Assembly: GCF_002161085.1 (NCBI RefSeq)
Contig: NZ_NFLU01000002.1
Location: 1 to 64,000, forward strand
Origin: Flavonifractor sp. An112
GTDB taxonomy: Bacteria; Bacillota; Clostridia; Oscillospirales; Oscillospiraceae
Length of the DNA stretch: 64,000 bases
Direction: 5' to 3'
In this document: piece by piece, positions 47,250 through 56,473 of the stretch
Numbering within the stretch: position 1 is the first letter of the stretch
How the letters are laid out: every line of letters begins with the position of its first letter
Notes under the pieces: generated by a model
Told to the model about the DNA's origin: nothing
The model's input: the letters and a program-made list of their open reading frames with translations, nothing else
Database searches by the model: none
Position numbers and translations under genes: made by a program

Positions 47250-48650
47250 ATGTCCAAGGACAAAATGATGGTATTCGGCTACGCCAGAGTCTCCACCGAG
47301 AACCAGCTGGAGAACTACTCCATCGAGGAGCAGACCGCTCGGCTGGAGTCCTATTGTGCCGCCAAGGGATGGGTGCTGCTGCACACCTATATAGACGGAG
47401 GATACTCCGGTGGGAACACAGACCGGCCTGCCCTTCAGACCATGCTGGCGCAGATCCGGGAGACCCATGTAGACGCTGTAGTGGTTTACAAGCTGGACCG
47501 GCTCAGCCGCTCCCAGAAGGATACCCTCACCCTCATCGAGGACGAGCTGCTGGCCCATGGCACTGATTTTGTCTCCATCAATGAGAACTTCGACACCTCT
47601 ACACCCTTCGGCCGGGCCATGATCGGAATACTGTCCGTCTTTGCCCAGTTGGAGAAGGATCAAATCACCGAGCGCTTTACCATGGGCCGGATCGGCCGGG
47701 GCAAGGCCGGATACTTCCACGGCGGCGGCAACGCACCCACCGGCTATACCTATGCGGACGGGCTTCTTACCGTCAATGAGTACGAGGCTATACAGGTCCG
47801 GGAGGCCTTTGACCTCTTCCTGGCCGGGAAGTCCATCAACGCAATCTGGCATATTTTATCCACAAAGTACACCACAAAGTGGACAGCTGCAAAGGTCCGC
47901 AACGTGCTGAAGAACAGTCTCTATATCGGGAAGGTCCATTTCATGGGGCAAGAGTATGATGGAATACATCAGCCCATTGTGGAGAAGCGTGTCTTTACCG
48001 CCGCCAATCAGCTGCTCAACAGCCTGTCCCGTGAGGCGGCAAAAACAACATCCCAGCGCAACCCTTTCCGGGCGGGTTACCTGCTCTCAGGTCTGCTGTA
48101 CTGCGGCCGCTGCGGAGCCCGGTACTCAGCCAACCATGGATATTACAAATGCTATTCCAGAGCCAAAAGCAGCCCTAAATTCGTCCGTGACCCGGACTGC
48201 AAAAATGACAACTGGGAGATCAGCACATTGGATCACTTGGTATGTCAGCAGGTGGATGCGATGGTCTCTAGCTCCGCTGCCGTAGATCACGCGATTATGG
48301 CTGCCGACGCCGCCAAGACGGTGCATATTGACAAGGATAAACTGCGCCGTACCTGTGCGGAGCTGGAGCGGCAGATCGAGCGTCTGATCGAGCTGTATCA
48401 GGTCGGCTCCATTCCCATGGCATCTATCACCCAGCGGGTCAACGATCTGTCGGCACAAAAGGCTGCGCTGGAATCGCAGCTTAACGCTCCGGATGAGGTG
48501 CCCGCCAAAGATCTGTTTCTTGCTGCCGTAGAGGACTACCGGCAGGGCTTTGCCGATGGGGACACAGACCGCAAGCGTGCGCTGCTGTCCGGCCTTTTGG
48601 ATCGGATAACCATTGACGGCCAGTCGATCCAGCTCCACTGGAGGCTGTAA
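47250..48650 (+). CDS. Large serine integrase
   Basis: 466 residues; AAGGAGG seven bases before the ATG. Catalytic domain 8-150: nucleophile Ser in FGYARVSTENQ, VVYKLDRLSRSQKD, STPFGRAMIGILSVFAQLEK. Recombinase domain to about 270, then the zinc ribbon CGRCGARYSANHGYYKC, then a coiled coil (LERQIERLIELYQVG) that controls directionality. It lies 16 bp from the right attachment half-arm. It should recombine the attB in feoB with the attP reconstructed here; excision needs a directionality factor not identified in this window. Confidence 0.97.
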   Translation: MSKDKMMVFGYARVSTENQLENYSIEEQTARLESYCAAKGWVLLHTYIDGGYSGGNTDRPALQTMLAQIRETHVDAVVVYKLDRLSRSQKDTLTLIEDELLAHGTDFVSINENFDTSTPFGRAMIGILSVFAQLEKDQITERFTMGRIGRGKAGYFHGGGNAPTGYTYADGLLTVNEYEAIQVREAFDLFLAGKSINAIWHILSTKYTTKWTAAKVRNVLKNSLYIGKVHFMGQEYDGIHQPIVEKRVFTAANQLLNSLSREAAKTTSQRNPFRAGYLLSGLLYCGRCGARYSANHGYYKCYSRAKSSPKFVRDPDCKNDNWEISTLDHLVCQQVDAMVSSSAAVDHAIMAADAAKTVHIDKDKLRRTCAELERQIERLIELYQVGSIPMASITQRVNDLSAQKAALESQLNAPDEVPAKDLFLAAVEDYRQGFADGDTDRKRALLSGLLDRITIDGQSIQLHWRL

Positions 48651-48666
48651 GCAGTAATTTGCAAAA

Positions 48667-48690
48667 TTATATATACTACTCACATGGTCA
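48667..48690. other. Right prophage attachment site (phage/host junction)
   Basis: The phage half-arm TTATATATACTA (48667-48678), then CT, then the crossover CA at 48681-48682, then feoB sequence CATGGTCAGG. Joined with the left site, the arms give a perfect 12-bp inverted repeat centred on CA. Confidence 0.88.
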
Positions 48691-49969
48691 GGGCCTGCTT
48701 GCCGCAGGCTTTGGCTTTTTGAAACGCATGATCCAGCAGAAAAGCCACCCGAGGAAGATATCCAAAATCCTCCAGCAATGTAAAAAGGGGAAAGAAGATG
48801 GCCATAGGGGGCAGCATGACGCTGATCACCCAGGCCAGCACCCGGTATACTCCCAGGACCAGCGCCCCGTGGAGCCACTCCGGAGCATTGAGCCAGACAA
48901 ACAAGTCGGTAAGCCGATCCTGAATCCAGAACAACCCATCGGAAAGCAGCTGAGAGGGATAGTTAGCTCCCTCTATGGTGAGCCACAGCACAGCCGCCAG
49001 CAGAAGCAGCATAGCGGGAATACCGGTGGCCCTGGCGGTAAGCAATCGATCCAGCCGTTCCCCCCCTGCAGCAGCCACACCCTGGGGCAGGGCCTCTTGG
49101 GCAGCCTGGTGGGCTGCATGGACCAGGCTGGCCGCCAGCTGATCGCTCAGGTCCGTTATCCCGCTGTGGGTCAGCTGCTCTCTGGCCCTGGTCAACGCGG
49201 CTTGAAGTTCCTGGTCCTTCTCCGGGTCCCAGCCTGTCTGCCGTGCCAGGCTGGAAGGAAGCGTGGGATCTCCCTCCAGCAGCCGCAGCGCCGCCCAGCG
49301 TACAGGGAGTTTACCCTGGAGCCTGGACTCCAAAAGGGGTTTGAGGGAGGCAGCAGCAAATTCCACCTGGGGCGGATAACAAACTGGCCGGGGCTTGGGC
49401 GGCTCCTTTCCATCCAACAGATGGTCCAGTGCTTCCATCAGCTCCTCCAGCCCCTCCTCCCGCCCAGCGGAACTTCCAACCACTGGAACGCCCAAATAGG
49501 CAGACAAAGCCTCCAAATCCACCGTAATATGCTTGCGGGCAGCCTCGTCCAGCAGGTTGACACACACCACGGTTCTGGGTTCCAGCTCCAGGGTCTGGAA
49601 CACCAGATTCAGATTGCGCTCCAGACAGGTGGCGTCGCACACCACCACCGCACCCTGAGCACCACCGAAGCAGAGAAAATCCCGTGCCACTTCCTCCTCA
49701 GCGGAGTGGGCTAACAGAGAATAGGTACCCGGCAGATCCACCAGTGTATAGGACCTTCCATTCCACTGGCATCGCCCTTGAGCCACCGCTACGGTCTTGC
49801 CCGGCCAGTTCCCGGTGTGCTGGCGCAGACCGGTCAGTGCATTAAACAGGGTAGACTTACCCACATTGGGATTGCCCGCCAGTGCCACCACCCGTTCCGC
49901 TCCGTCGATCCCTACCGGCTGGAGCACTGCCGCCGCGCCCGCTCCTGTGGCAGCACGCGTCAGTCCCAT
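48680..49969 (-). pseudogene. feoB: feoB, N-terminal fragment (split by prophage)
   Basis: 429 residues. G protein motifs: G1 GNPNVGKSTLFN (residues 32-43), G2/G3 DLPGTYSLL, G4 NLLD; then the helical GDI domain and the first membrane helices from about 310 (PAMLLLLAAVLWLTIEGANY), ending KQALTM. The stop TGA is made of the crossover TG plus the first phage base. The G domain and part of the pore remain, but the Gate and later helices are in the other fragment, so transport should be lost in the lysogen. Confidence 0.95.
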
Positions 49970-50202
49970 GGCGCGCCTGCCAGTCTGACGCCCCTGGCAT
50001 CCCGCCGCCGCAGAGCAATGACCGCCCCACGGATCAGATAGGCTGCCGGGTCACCCGCTGGGCTGACTGCCGTGCAGCTCACTGCAGTCCCCGGTACCAG
50101 TCCCAGGTCCAGCAAACGCCGGCGCATGGCCGGTTCGGTCAGCACCTCGGCTACCTGGCCCCACTGGCCCACCCGAAGGGCATCCAAGGTAATGGTACTC
50201 AT
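49960..50202 (-). CDS. feoA: FeoA, SH3-like iron-transport accessory protein
   Basis: 80 residues from ATG 50202, nine bases after GAGGAG; a longer upstream frame has no ribosome site. MSTITLDALRVGQWGQVAEV, MRRRLLDLGLVPGTAVSCTA and YLIRGAVIALRRRDARGV give the standard FeoA fold. Its end overlaps the feoB start, so both are translated together. It supports FeoB function, which is interrupted here. Confidence 0.92.
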   Translation of the reverse strand: MSTITLDALRVGQWGQVAEVLTEPAMRRRLLDLGLVPGTAVSCTAVSPAGDPAAYLIRGAVIALRRRDARGVRLAGAPWD

Positions 50203-50336
50203 ATCATAACGCTCCTCGCTGTCACTTGAAATGGGTGGAGGCTCACCGTCAGCCGGTGCAGGCCCCCACAACCTATCATATTGCGGAGCAGAAGGGGTGG
50301 TGCCTCTGAAAAACTGGTTCGTATACTGAAAATCTA

Positions 50337-50365
50337 TTGACTAACCATATACAATCGATTAGAAT
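50337..50365 (+). promoter_or_regulatory. Promoter of the MATE transporter gene
   Basis: TTGACT (50337-50342), 17-bp spacer, TAGAAT (50360-50365). The 230-bp divergent region 50203-50433 must also hold the feo promoter, which I cannot place with confidence. Confidence 0.65.
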
Positions 50366-50433
50366 AACAACGAAATGGATTCTTTTTTGCCGCAGCGGTC
50401 CGCTGCGGCTCTCTTTTCGGTTGGGAGGTTTTT

Positions 50434-51801
50434 ATGTCAGAACTGCAAGAAAACAAAATGGGCGTTATGCCCATCAAACGTCTGGTCCTCTCCATGTCCC
50501 TGCCCATGATGATCTCCATGCTGGTGCAGGCTCTGTACAATGTGGTGGACAGCTACTTCGTGGCCAAAGTCAGCGAAAACGCACTGGCTGCCGTGGGAAT
50601 GGCCTTCCCCTATCAGAACCTGATGATCGCCGTCAGCGTAGGTACCGGCGTGGGCGTCAACGCCCTGCTCTCCCGCAGCCTGGGCGCCAAGGACTTTGAT
50701 ACGGCCAACCGCACCGCAGAGAACGGCGTTTTCCTGGCCTTCCTCAGTATGCTGGTCTTTTCCATTGCAGGTGTTGTGTTTGCCGAGCCCTTCTTCCTGG
50801 CACAGAACAACGACCCAGATATCGTCAACCAGGGCGTGGCTTATCTGCGAATCTGCGCCGGGCTCTCCATTGGTCTCTTTATGGAGATCATGTTTGAGCG
50901 GCTGCTCCAGTCCACTGGACGCACCTTCTATACCATGATCACCCAGGGCGTGGGCGCAGTCATCAACATCGTTATGGACCCCATCCTCATCTTTGGCATT
51001 GGCCCCTTCCCGGAGATGGGCGTGGCCGGCGCTGCTGCCGCCACCGTGCTGGGCCAGATCGTTGCCGCCATTTTGGCTCTGATCTTCAATATTACCCACA
51101 ACCATGAGATCCAGCCCAAACTGAAGGGGTTCCGCCCCCGCGGACATATCATTGGACGCATTTATAGCGTTGGTATCCCCACCATCGTACTCAACTCCAT
51201 CAGCTCGGTGATGACCTTTGGTATGAACCTGATCCTGGGCGCCATCTCCACTTCCACCGCCGTGGCTGTATTCAACGTCTACTTCAAGCTCCAGAGCTTT
51301 GTATTCATGCCGGTATTTGGCCTGAATAACGGCATGGTACCCATCGTCTCCTACAACTTTGGTGCCCGGAAGCGTAAGCGTCTTACGGAAACTGTGCGCT
51401 TCAGCGCTATTCTGGCCGTTGGCATCATGCTGGTGGGCCTGGTGATCATTCAATTTTTCGCCGCCCCCATTCTGGGTCTGTTTGAGGCCTCGGCGGAAAT
51501 GCTGCGGATCGGCGTGCCCGCCCTGCGGATCATCAGCCTGTGCTTTGTATTTGCCGGCTTCAACATCATCTGCTCCTCCACGTTCCAGGCCCTGGGCAAC
51601 GGCGTGCTGAGCATGATCATGTCCATTGTCCGTCAGCTGGTGGTACTCCTCCCCGCCGCTTACTTCCTCTCCTTTACCGGAAGTGTAACCGCCGTGTGGT
51701 GGGCCTTTCCCATCGCCGAGATAGCCTCCCTGATTTTGAGTCTTCTCTTCCTGCGGCTGGTCTTCCGCAATGTGATTGCTCCCCTGGGAGACAGTGAGTA
51801 A
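50434..51801 (+). CDS. MATE family multidrug/sodium antiporter
   Basis: 455 residues, GGGAGG five bases before the ATG. Twelve membrane helices in two similar halves; family motifs MSLPMMISMLVQALYNVVDS, then SYFVAKVSENALAAVGMAFP in the first half and FGLNNGMVPIVSYNFGARKR in the second. Exports cationic compounds in exchange for Na+ or H+. The substrate is not evident. A single-gene unit with its own terminator. Confidence 0.93.
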   Translation: MSELQENKMGVMPIKRLVLSMSLPMMISMLVQALYNVVDSYFVAKVSENALAAVGMAFPYQNLMIAVSVGTGVGVNALLSRSLGAKDFDTANRTAENGVFLAFLSMLVFSIAGVVFAEPFFLAQNNDPDIVNQGVAYLRICAGLSIGLFMEIMFERLLQSTGRTFYTMITQGVGAVINIVMDPILIFGIGPFPEMGVAGAAAATVLGQIVAAILALIFNITHNHEIQPKLKGFRPRGHIIGRIYSVGIPTIVLNSISSVMTFGMNLILGAISTSTAVAVFNVYFKLQSFVFMPVFGLNNGMVPIVSYNFGARKRKRLTETVRFSAILAVGIMLVGLVIIQFFAAPILGLFEASAEMLRIGVPALRIISLCFVFAGFNIICSSTFQALGNGVLSMIMSIVRQLVVLLPAAYFLSFTGSVTAVWWAFPIAEIASLILSLLFLRLVFRNVIAPLGDSE

Positions 51802-51833
51802 GCCTTTAAAGTAAAATAATGAGATCTAAAAAT

Positions 51834-51882
51834 AAGCAGCCCCCCGTGCCCGGTTTGACCAGGCGCGGGGGGCTGCTTTTCT
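51834..51882. terminator. Bidirectional terminator between MATE and RidA genes
   Basis: A GC-rich stem AGCAGCCCCCCG.. with ..GCGGGGGGCTGCT (about 51835-51878), then TTTTCTCTTT. On the minus side it ends the ridA transcript. Confidence 0.85.
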
Positions 51883-51900
51883 CTTTGCAATGATCTATGC

Positions 51901-52293
51901 TCAGCACTTGACGGCAATGACTGCGATCTCGATCTTGCAGTTGTCCGCCAGGCCTACGTTGCCGTAGCACAGCCGGGCAGGCATCCGCTTGGGGTCAAAG
52001 TGGCGCACATACTCCGCGTTCATCTCGTCCCGCTCGGCAAAATCCCGCAGCAGCACGTCGATCCGCACCACATGGTCCATGTCGGAGCCGTAACGCTTGA
52101 GCAACTGCTCCAGGTTGTTCAGCACCTGGCGGGTCTCAAAGGTGATGTCGCCGCAGGCCAGCTCCTGGGTCTCCAGATCCTCGGATACCAGGCCGGAGAG
52201 GTAGAGGTACTTTCCGTCCACCACAACCAGATCGGAATAGGGGGCCTCCAGATCGTCTGTAAAGCGAATGTAGGTATTGTCCATAAAATCCAC
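51901..52293 (-). CDS. ridA: RidA-family enamine/imine deaminase
   Basis: 130 residues, GTG start at 52293 behind AAAGGA (ATG at 52284 is the alternative). LVVVDGKYLYLSGLVSEDLE, QVLNNLEQLLKRYGSDMDHV, VRIDVLLRDFAERDEMNAEY and MPARLCYGNVGLADNCKIEI are the RidA/YjgF core. The position of the conserved catalytic-pocket Arg is taken by Arg in MPARLC. It would remove reactive enamines from PLP-enzyme reactions such as those of YgeX-type lyases. Confidence 0.85.
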   Translation of the reverse strand: MDFMDNTYIRFTDDLEAPYSDLVVVDGKYLYLSGLVSEDLETQELACGDITFETRQVLNNLEQLLKRYGSDMDHVVRIDVLLRDFAERDEMNAEYVRHFDPKRMPARLCYGNVGLADNCKIEIAVIAVKC

Positions 52294-52384
52294 TTCATCC
52301 TTTCCATCATCGGGCCTGCATCTGAAGGACAGGCCTGTTCATGCCATTATCCCACAGATCCCGTCCAAACGCAACGGGTGCGCT

Positions 52385-52723
52385 TTACTTCACCTTGCTG
52401 ATGGCGGTAATCACAGGAGTAGCACCGTCCACCCCCAGCTCACCGGTATAAGTAATCTCCACCGAGTCACCCTCGGCAAATCCGTCGACACTGACGCCCT
52501 TGCCGTAATCCATGCCCTGGTACTCACCATCGCCGGTAAGCAGCACCAGATAGTCCCCCATCTGGTTGATGATCCCGCTCACCTTTTTTTCCTCTACCTT
52601 CTCCGTGGACTGGGGCTGGCTGGAACCATCGTCCGTCTTTTTACCGCTGTCAGCCTTTCCGCAGGCGCTCAGTGCAAACACCACAAGCACCAGAGTAAGA
52701 ACCAGGCAAATCTTCCGCTTCAT
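52385..52723 (-). CDS. Small lipoprotein of unknown function
   Basis: 112 residues from ATG 52723, eight bases after AAGGA. Lipobox FALSACGKAD, a Ser/Lys linker, and a 65-residue beta domain (VSGIINQMGDYLVLLTGDGE; VEITYTGELGVDG) resembling small OB-like folds. Function unknown. It lies between ridA and ldh, separated from each by about 90-140 bp. Confidence 0.78.
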   Translation of the reverse strand: MKRKICLVLTLVLVVFALSACGKADSGKKTDDGSSQPQSTEKVEEKKVSGIINQMGDYLVLLTGDGEYQGMDYGKGVSVDGFAEGDSVEITYTGELGVDGATPVITAISKVK

Positions 52724-52867
52724 AGTCATGTTCCTTTCTTTGTCCCTGTCTGGGATTGATGCATTCACCGGGCAGACCTTGCCGCCCGTGTTACGATGCT
52801 TAGACTCCCGTCGAGGTCGGAAAGTTGTGCCAGCCGCAAAAAGAAAGGAATTCTTTATAATTTCCGA

Positions 52868-53824
52868 TTACAGTTCCAGAGTGGCAGCCACCTGCTTCAG
52901 GGTCTCCGCCGAGCGGCGCAGCTGCTCCTGCTCCTCCTGATCCAGCACGATAGGCACATGGGTCTCCACCCCGTCCAAGCCTACAATGGCAGGCATACTC
53001 AGGGCGATACCCTCGATGCCGTACTCACCGTGCATCATGGTGGACACCGGCAGGATGGACCGCTCATTGCGGACGATCACCTCGCAGATCCGCTTTACCG
53101 ACATGGCAATGCCATAGTAGGTAGCCTGCTTCTTGGCAATGATCTCATAGGCGCTGGTCTTGACCTTCTCGGCAATCTCCTTCATGGCAGAGGCGTGATC
53201 GAAATGGCCCCGCATCTCGCAGAAGTCGTTGAGGGGGATACCGGAGACGTTGGAGCTGCTCCAGGCGGCGATCTCGCTGTCGCCGTGTTCACCGATGATG
53301 AAGGCGTGGACACTGCGGCTGTCCACATGGAGGTGCTGCCCCAGCTGGTACTTGAGCCGGGCGGTATCCAGCACGGTACCAGAGCCAATCACACGGTGCT
53401 CCGGCAACCCGCTGAGCTTGAGGGCTGCATAGGTCAGGATATCAACCGGATTGGAGACAATGAGCAGGATCCCCTGAAAATCCCGCTTTGCGATCTCAGG
53501 GATGATGCTCTTGAAGATCGCTACATTCTTGTGGACCAGATCCAGCCGGGTCTCGTTGGGCTTCTGATTGGCCCCCGCCGTCACAATGACCACGGCGGCG
53601 TCCGCCACATCGTCATAGGTACCGGCATAGATTTTCATAGCCCCCGCAAAGGGGATGCCGTGAGCAATGTCCTTGGCCTCACCATCGGCCTTGTCGAAAT
53701 TCACGTCCAGCAGCACCAGTTCCGAAAACAGATGGCTCTGCATCAGGGCAAAGGCCGTGGCGGAGCCTACAAAACCGCAGCCGACGATGGCAGCTTTGCG
53801 GGGATTGACGATGGTCTTTCTCAT
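52868..53824 (-). CDS. ldh: L-lactate dehydrogenase
   Basis: 318 residues from ATG 53824 (GAGAGG eight bases upstream; ATG 53827 is also possible). NAD-binding AAIVGCGFVGSATAFAL with LDVNFDKADGEA; active-site loop GANQKPNETRLDLVHKN carrying the catalytic Arg; SNPVDILTYAAL; catalytic His in IIGEHGDSEIAAW. It reduces pyruvate to L-lactate to recycle NADH in fermentation. Length and motifs are normal. Malate dehydrogenase is excluded by the Gln in the specificity loop. Confidence 0.93.
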   Translation of the reverse strand: MRKTIVNPRKAAIVGCGFVGSATAFALMQSHLFSELVLLDVNFDKADGEAKDIAHGIPFAGAMKIYAGTYDDVADAAVVIVTAGANQKPNETRLDLVHKNVAIFKSIIPEIAKRDFQGILLIVSNPVDILTYAALKLSGLPEHRVIGSGTVLDTARLKYQLGQHLHVDSRSVHAFIIGEHGDSEIAAWSSSNVSGIPLNDFCEMRGHFDHASAMKEIAEKVKTSAYEIIAKKQATYYGIAMSVKRICEVIVRNERSILPVSTMMHGEYGIEGIALSMPAIVGLDGVETHVPIVLDQEEQEQLRRSAETLKQVAATLEL

Positions 53825-54088
53825 CATATACACCTCTCTATGTTCCGTGGATCACTCCACGGCCTGTGCTTTTGCAGGTTTCCTTGCGTTGTCTAAATCA
53901 TATATGATTTTAGGTATTTTGTCTGTTGCTATTGCAACAGAACAGCAATTTTCTTTGGGTGCTGGGCTCTATTGGTTCCTCGCGTCTTAAGATTCGTAAA
54001 GGCTCCGCTTTTTTCGCGGGCCGGACTTTCCCAATCCGCCTTCCTCTGTTACAATGGGAGCACAATACAGCACGAGGAGGCGCTGTCC

Positions 54089-54763
54089 ATGACACCTATG
54101 ATTCTCATTGCCGAGGACGACGCGGATATCCGGGGCCTGCTGCGTCTCTATCTGGAAGGCGAAGGCTTTCGGGTTCTGGAGGCGGATGACGGCAGCAAGG
54201 CGCTGGAACTGGCCCGAACCCACAGCCCTGACATGGCCATTCTGGATATCATGATGCCCGGCCTCAACGGGTTTGAGCTGACCCGCGCCCTGCGACAGTA
54301 CAGCCAGCTGCCCATTTTGATCCTGTCCGCCAAAAACCAGGACAATGACAAGATTCTGGGTCTGAATCTGGGGGCGGACGACTACATTGCCAAGCCCTTT
54401 AACCCGGTGGAGATCGTGGCCCGAGTGAAGGCCCAGCTGCGCCGAGCGGGCCGGACAGGTCAGGATGTGCTCACGGTCCGGGATCTGGCGCTGGATACCG
54501 TCACCTGCCAGCTGTCCAAACGGGGCGTCCCCGTAGCTCTTACCCCCATGGAATATAAGATCCTGGCCCTGCTCATGCGCTCCCCCGGCCGGATCTTCAC
54601 CAAGATCCAGCTGTACGAGGGGGCGGTGGGCCCCTACTTTGAGGGGGACGACAACACCATGATGGTCCACATCTCCAAGCTGCGGGACAAGCTGGAGGAC
54701 GACCCGAAGGACCCCCGCTATATCATCACCGTGAGAGGATTGGGGTATAAGCTTGAAAAATAA
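54089..54763 (+). CDS. OmpR/PhoB-type response regulator
   Basis: 224 residues from ATG 54089 (GAGGAGG eight bases upstream). Receiver domain: acidic pair EDDAD, phospho-Asp in MAILDIMMPGLNG, switch Lys in DDYIAKPFNPVE. C-terminal winged helix: LTPMEYKILALLMRSPGRIF and MMVHISKLRDKLEDDPKDPR with YIITVRGLGYKL. It overlaps the kinase gene by 11 bp. It likely controls the ABC/repeat-protein genes downstream. Confidence 0.93.
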   Translation: MTPMILIAEDDADIRGLLRLYLEGEGFRVLEADDGSKALELARTHSPDMAILDIMMPGLNGFELTRALRQYSQLPILILSAKNQDNDKILGLNLGADDYIAKPFNPVEIVARVKAQLRRAGRTGQDVLTVRDLALDTVTCQLSKRGVPVALTPMEYKILALLMRSPGRIFTKIQLYEGAVGPYFEGDDNTMMVHISKLRDKLEDDPKDPRYIITVRGLGYKLEK

Positions 54764-56342
54764 ACCGGTTCCCGGCAGCCTGTTCGGCCTGCTGGTACGC
54801 AATTACCTGCTGTTTACCCTCACCCTGCTGGTCATTGTGGGCGGGATCTTTTCTCTGTGGGATCAGTGGCTGACCCGGCTCTATCAACCGGCGGACTGGG
54901 CCGGTCTGATGGCCGACAGCGCCTTGTTATCCGGCAATTACCAGAGCCTGACCTGCTATACCGGCGACACAGGCAGCGCCTTTGCCGTCTATGACGGGGA
55001 TGGTCTACTGGTCTACTCCTCCGATCTCGGGTTTGACCCGCTCTGCACCCCCAGTGAACTGGACTGCGTCCAGCTCTGGGATGCAGATGCCGCCGTTACC
55101 ACCTTTGCGTTGTCCAACGCGAACAAAGAATCCCGCTATCTGGTGATCCGTCAGTCCATGAGCGACGGATCGGTGGACACCATGGTGCTGAATGGCTCCT
55201 ATGAGGTCATATTTGGCGGCCTGAAGGAGGGCAAGACCGTCTATACGCCCCAGGAATTTCTCTACCTGTCCGGCAAGCGGTTTTCCGACGCCTTTCTTAC
55301 CCGTGGTGTCTTTGTCAATCAGGACAACGAGCCCATGACCGTTCTGCTGCGTGAGGCGGTGATCAGCGACGCCGATTACATGAAACGCTATCAGGATTCC
55401 TGGAAGGTTTGGCTCCTCTTTATCCCCCTGTTCCTGCTCAGCGCAGGGCTCTTCATCTGGTGGCTCAGCCGCCGGATCGGCCGGCCTCTGCGCAGGCTCA
55501 ACGACGCGGTGGTCTCCCAGTCCGAGGGCCGGATGGTCCGGGTGGGGGACTGCGGCGGAACCCGGGAGATCCGGCGTATTGGGGAGAGCTTTGACCGTTT
55601 TTCCGACCGGCTGGCCGAGAGTGAAGCGGAGCGCCAGCGGCTGGATCAGGGCAGGCAGAAGCTGATTGCCGACATCTCCCACGACCTCAAAACTCCCATC
55701 ACCGTCATTGCCGGCTACATTGACGCCATCTGCGACGGCAAGGTGCCCCCCGAGGAGCAGGAGCGCTATCTGCGGGCCATTCAGGGGAAGGCGGCCGCCC
55801 TCACTGAGCTGGTGGACGCCTTCCATGAATACAGCAAGGTGGAGCATCCGGAGTTCGTACTCCACACCGAGCCCACCGATCTGTGCGAATTTCTGCGGGC
55901 CTATCTGGCGGACAAATATGATGAGATCGATCTGGCGGGCTTCGGGCTGGACATTGATCTGCCCGACCGGGCCCTGCGCTGCCAGCTGGATCCCCTGCAA
56001 TTCCGCCGTGTGCTGGATAATCTGCTTTCCAACGCCCTGCGCCACAACCGGCTGGGCACCATGCTCTTCTTCCGACTGACCGAGACCGAGGGCAAGGCTT
56101 TGCTCACTGTGGCGGACAACGGTGCGGGCATCCCCCCGCAGCGGATCCAGTCTATTTTTGAGCCTTTCGTTGTGGGCAGCGACGCCCGCTCCGGCCAGGG
56201 CAGCGGCCTGGGCCTGTCCATCACCCGCCGTATCATGGAGCTGCACGGCGGCTCTATTTCCCTCTCCACTCGCCCCGCTGCAGGGAAAGGCACGGAATTT
56301 CTCCTCACCCTTCCCCTGTGGCAGCCGCCTGCCTCCACCTGA
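54753..56342 (+). CDS. Membrane sensor histidine kinase
   Basis: 529 residues, TTG start overlapping the regulator stop. Helices at about 12-34 and 214-236 flank a 180-residue extracellular sensor. Then a HAMP domain (RRIGRPLRRLNDAVVSQSEG), H box SHDLKTPITVIAGY, N box NLLSNALRHN, G boxes ADNGAGIPPQ and GQGSGLGLSI. Signal unknown; the adjacent transporter with a huge surface protein suggests envelope stress or antimicrobial peptides. Confidence 0.93.
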   Translation: MKNKPVPGSLFGLLVRNYLLFTLTLLVIVGGIFSLWDQWLTRLYQPADWAGLMADSALLSGNYQSLTCYTGDTGSAFAVYDGDGLLVYSSDLGFDPLCTPSELDCVQLWDADAAVTTFALSNANKESRYLVIRQSMSDGSVDTMVLNGSYEVIFGGLKEGKTVYTPQEFLYLSGKRFSDAFLTRGVFVNQDNEPMTVLLREAVISDADYMKRYQDSWKVWLLFIPLFLLSAGLFIWWLSRRIGRPLRRLNDAVVSQSEGRMVRVGDCGGTREIRRIGESFDRFSDRLAESEAERQRLDQGRQKLIADISHDLKTPITVIAGYIDAICDGKVPPEEQERYLRAIQGKAAALTELVDAFHEYSKVEHPEFVLHTEPTDLCEFLRAYLADKYDEIDLAGFGLDIDLPDRALRCQLDPLQFRRVLDNLLSNALRHNRLGTMLFFRLTETEGKALLTVADNGAGIPPQRIQSIFEPFVVGSDARSGQGSGLGLSITRRIMELHGGSISLSTRPAAGKGTEFLLTLPLWQPPAST

Positions 56343-56345
56343 TTT

Positions 56346-56383
56346 GACGCTCCGGACTGTTTTCAGTCCGGAGCGTCTTTTTT
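56346..56383 (+). terminator. Terminator after the two-component genes
   Basis: A 14-bp perfect stem (56346-56359 with 56364-56377), loop TTTT, then TTTTTT. Confidence 0.92.
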
Positions 56384-56473
56384 CTTTCTCCTACCTTTAC
56401 AAATCTTAAACAAACCCACACGAGGGATAAAGAGTGGTCGGGTATACTCCCATTCAGAAAGGGGGCAACACCT

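Larger units (their letters stand above)
10230..48682. mobile_element. Prophage, PBSX-like contractile-tail phage, about 38.45 kb, integrated in feoB
   Basis: It is bounded by the attachment sites at 10230-10231 and 48681-48682. It contains a large serine integrase adjacent to the right end, an immunity region, replication and partition genes, HNH-terS-terL, HK97-type head genes, a tail sheath and tube (so a myovirus morphotype), a baseplate, and amidase plus holin at the left end. No essential module is visibly broken; the one disrupted frame is a small gene at 43275-43627. Nearly all genes run leftward. The host gene it splits is clean on both sides, so the element looks inducible. Confidence 0.95.
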
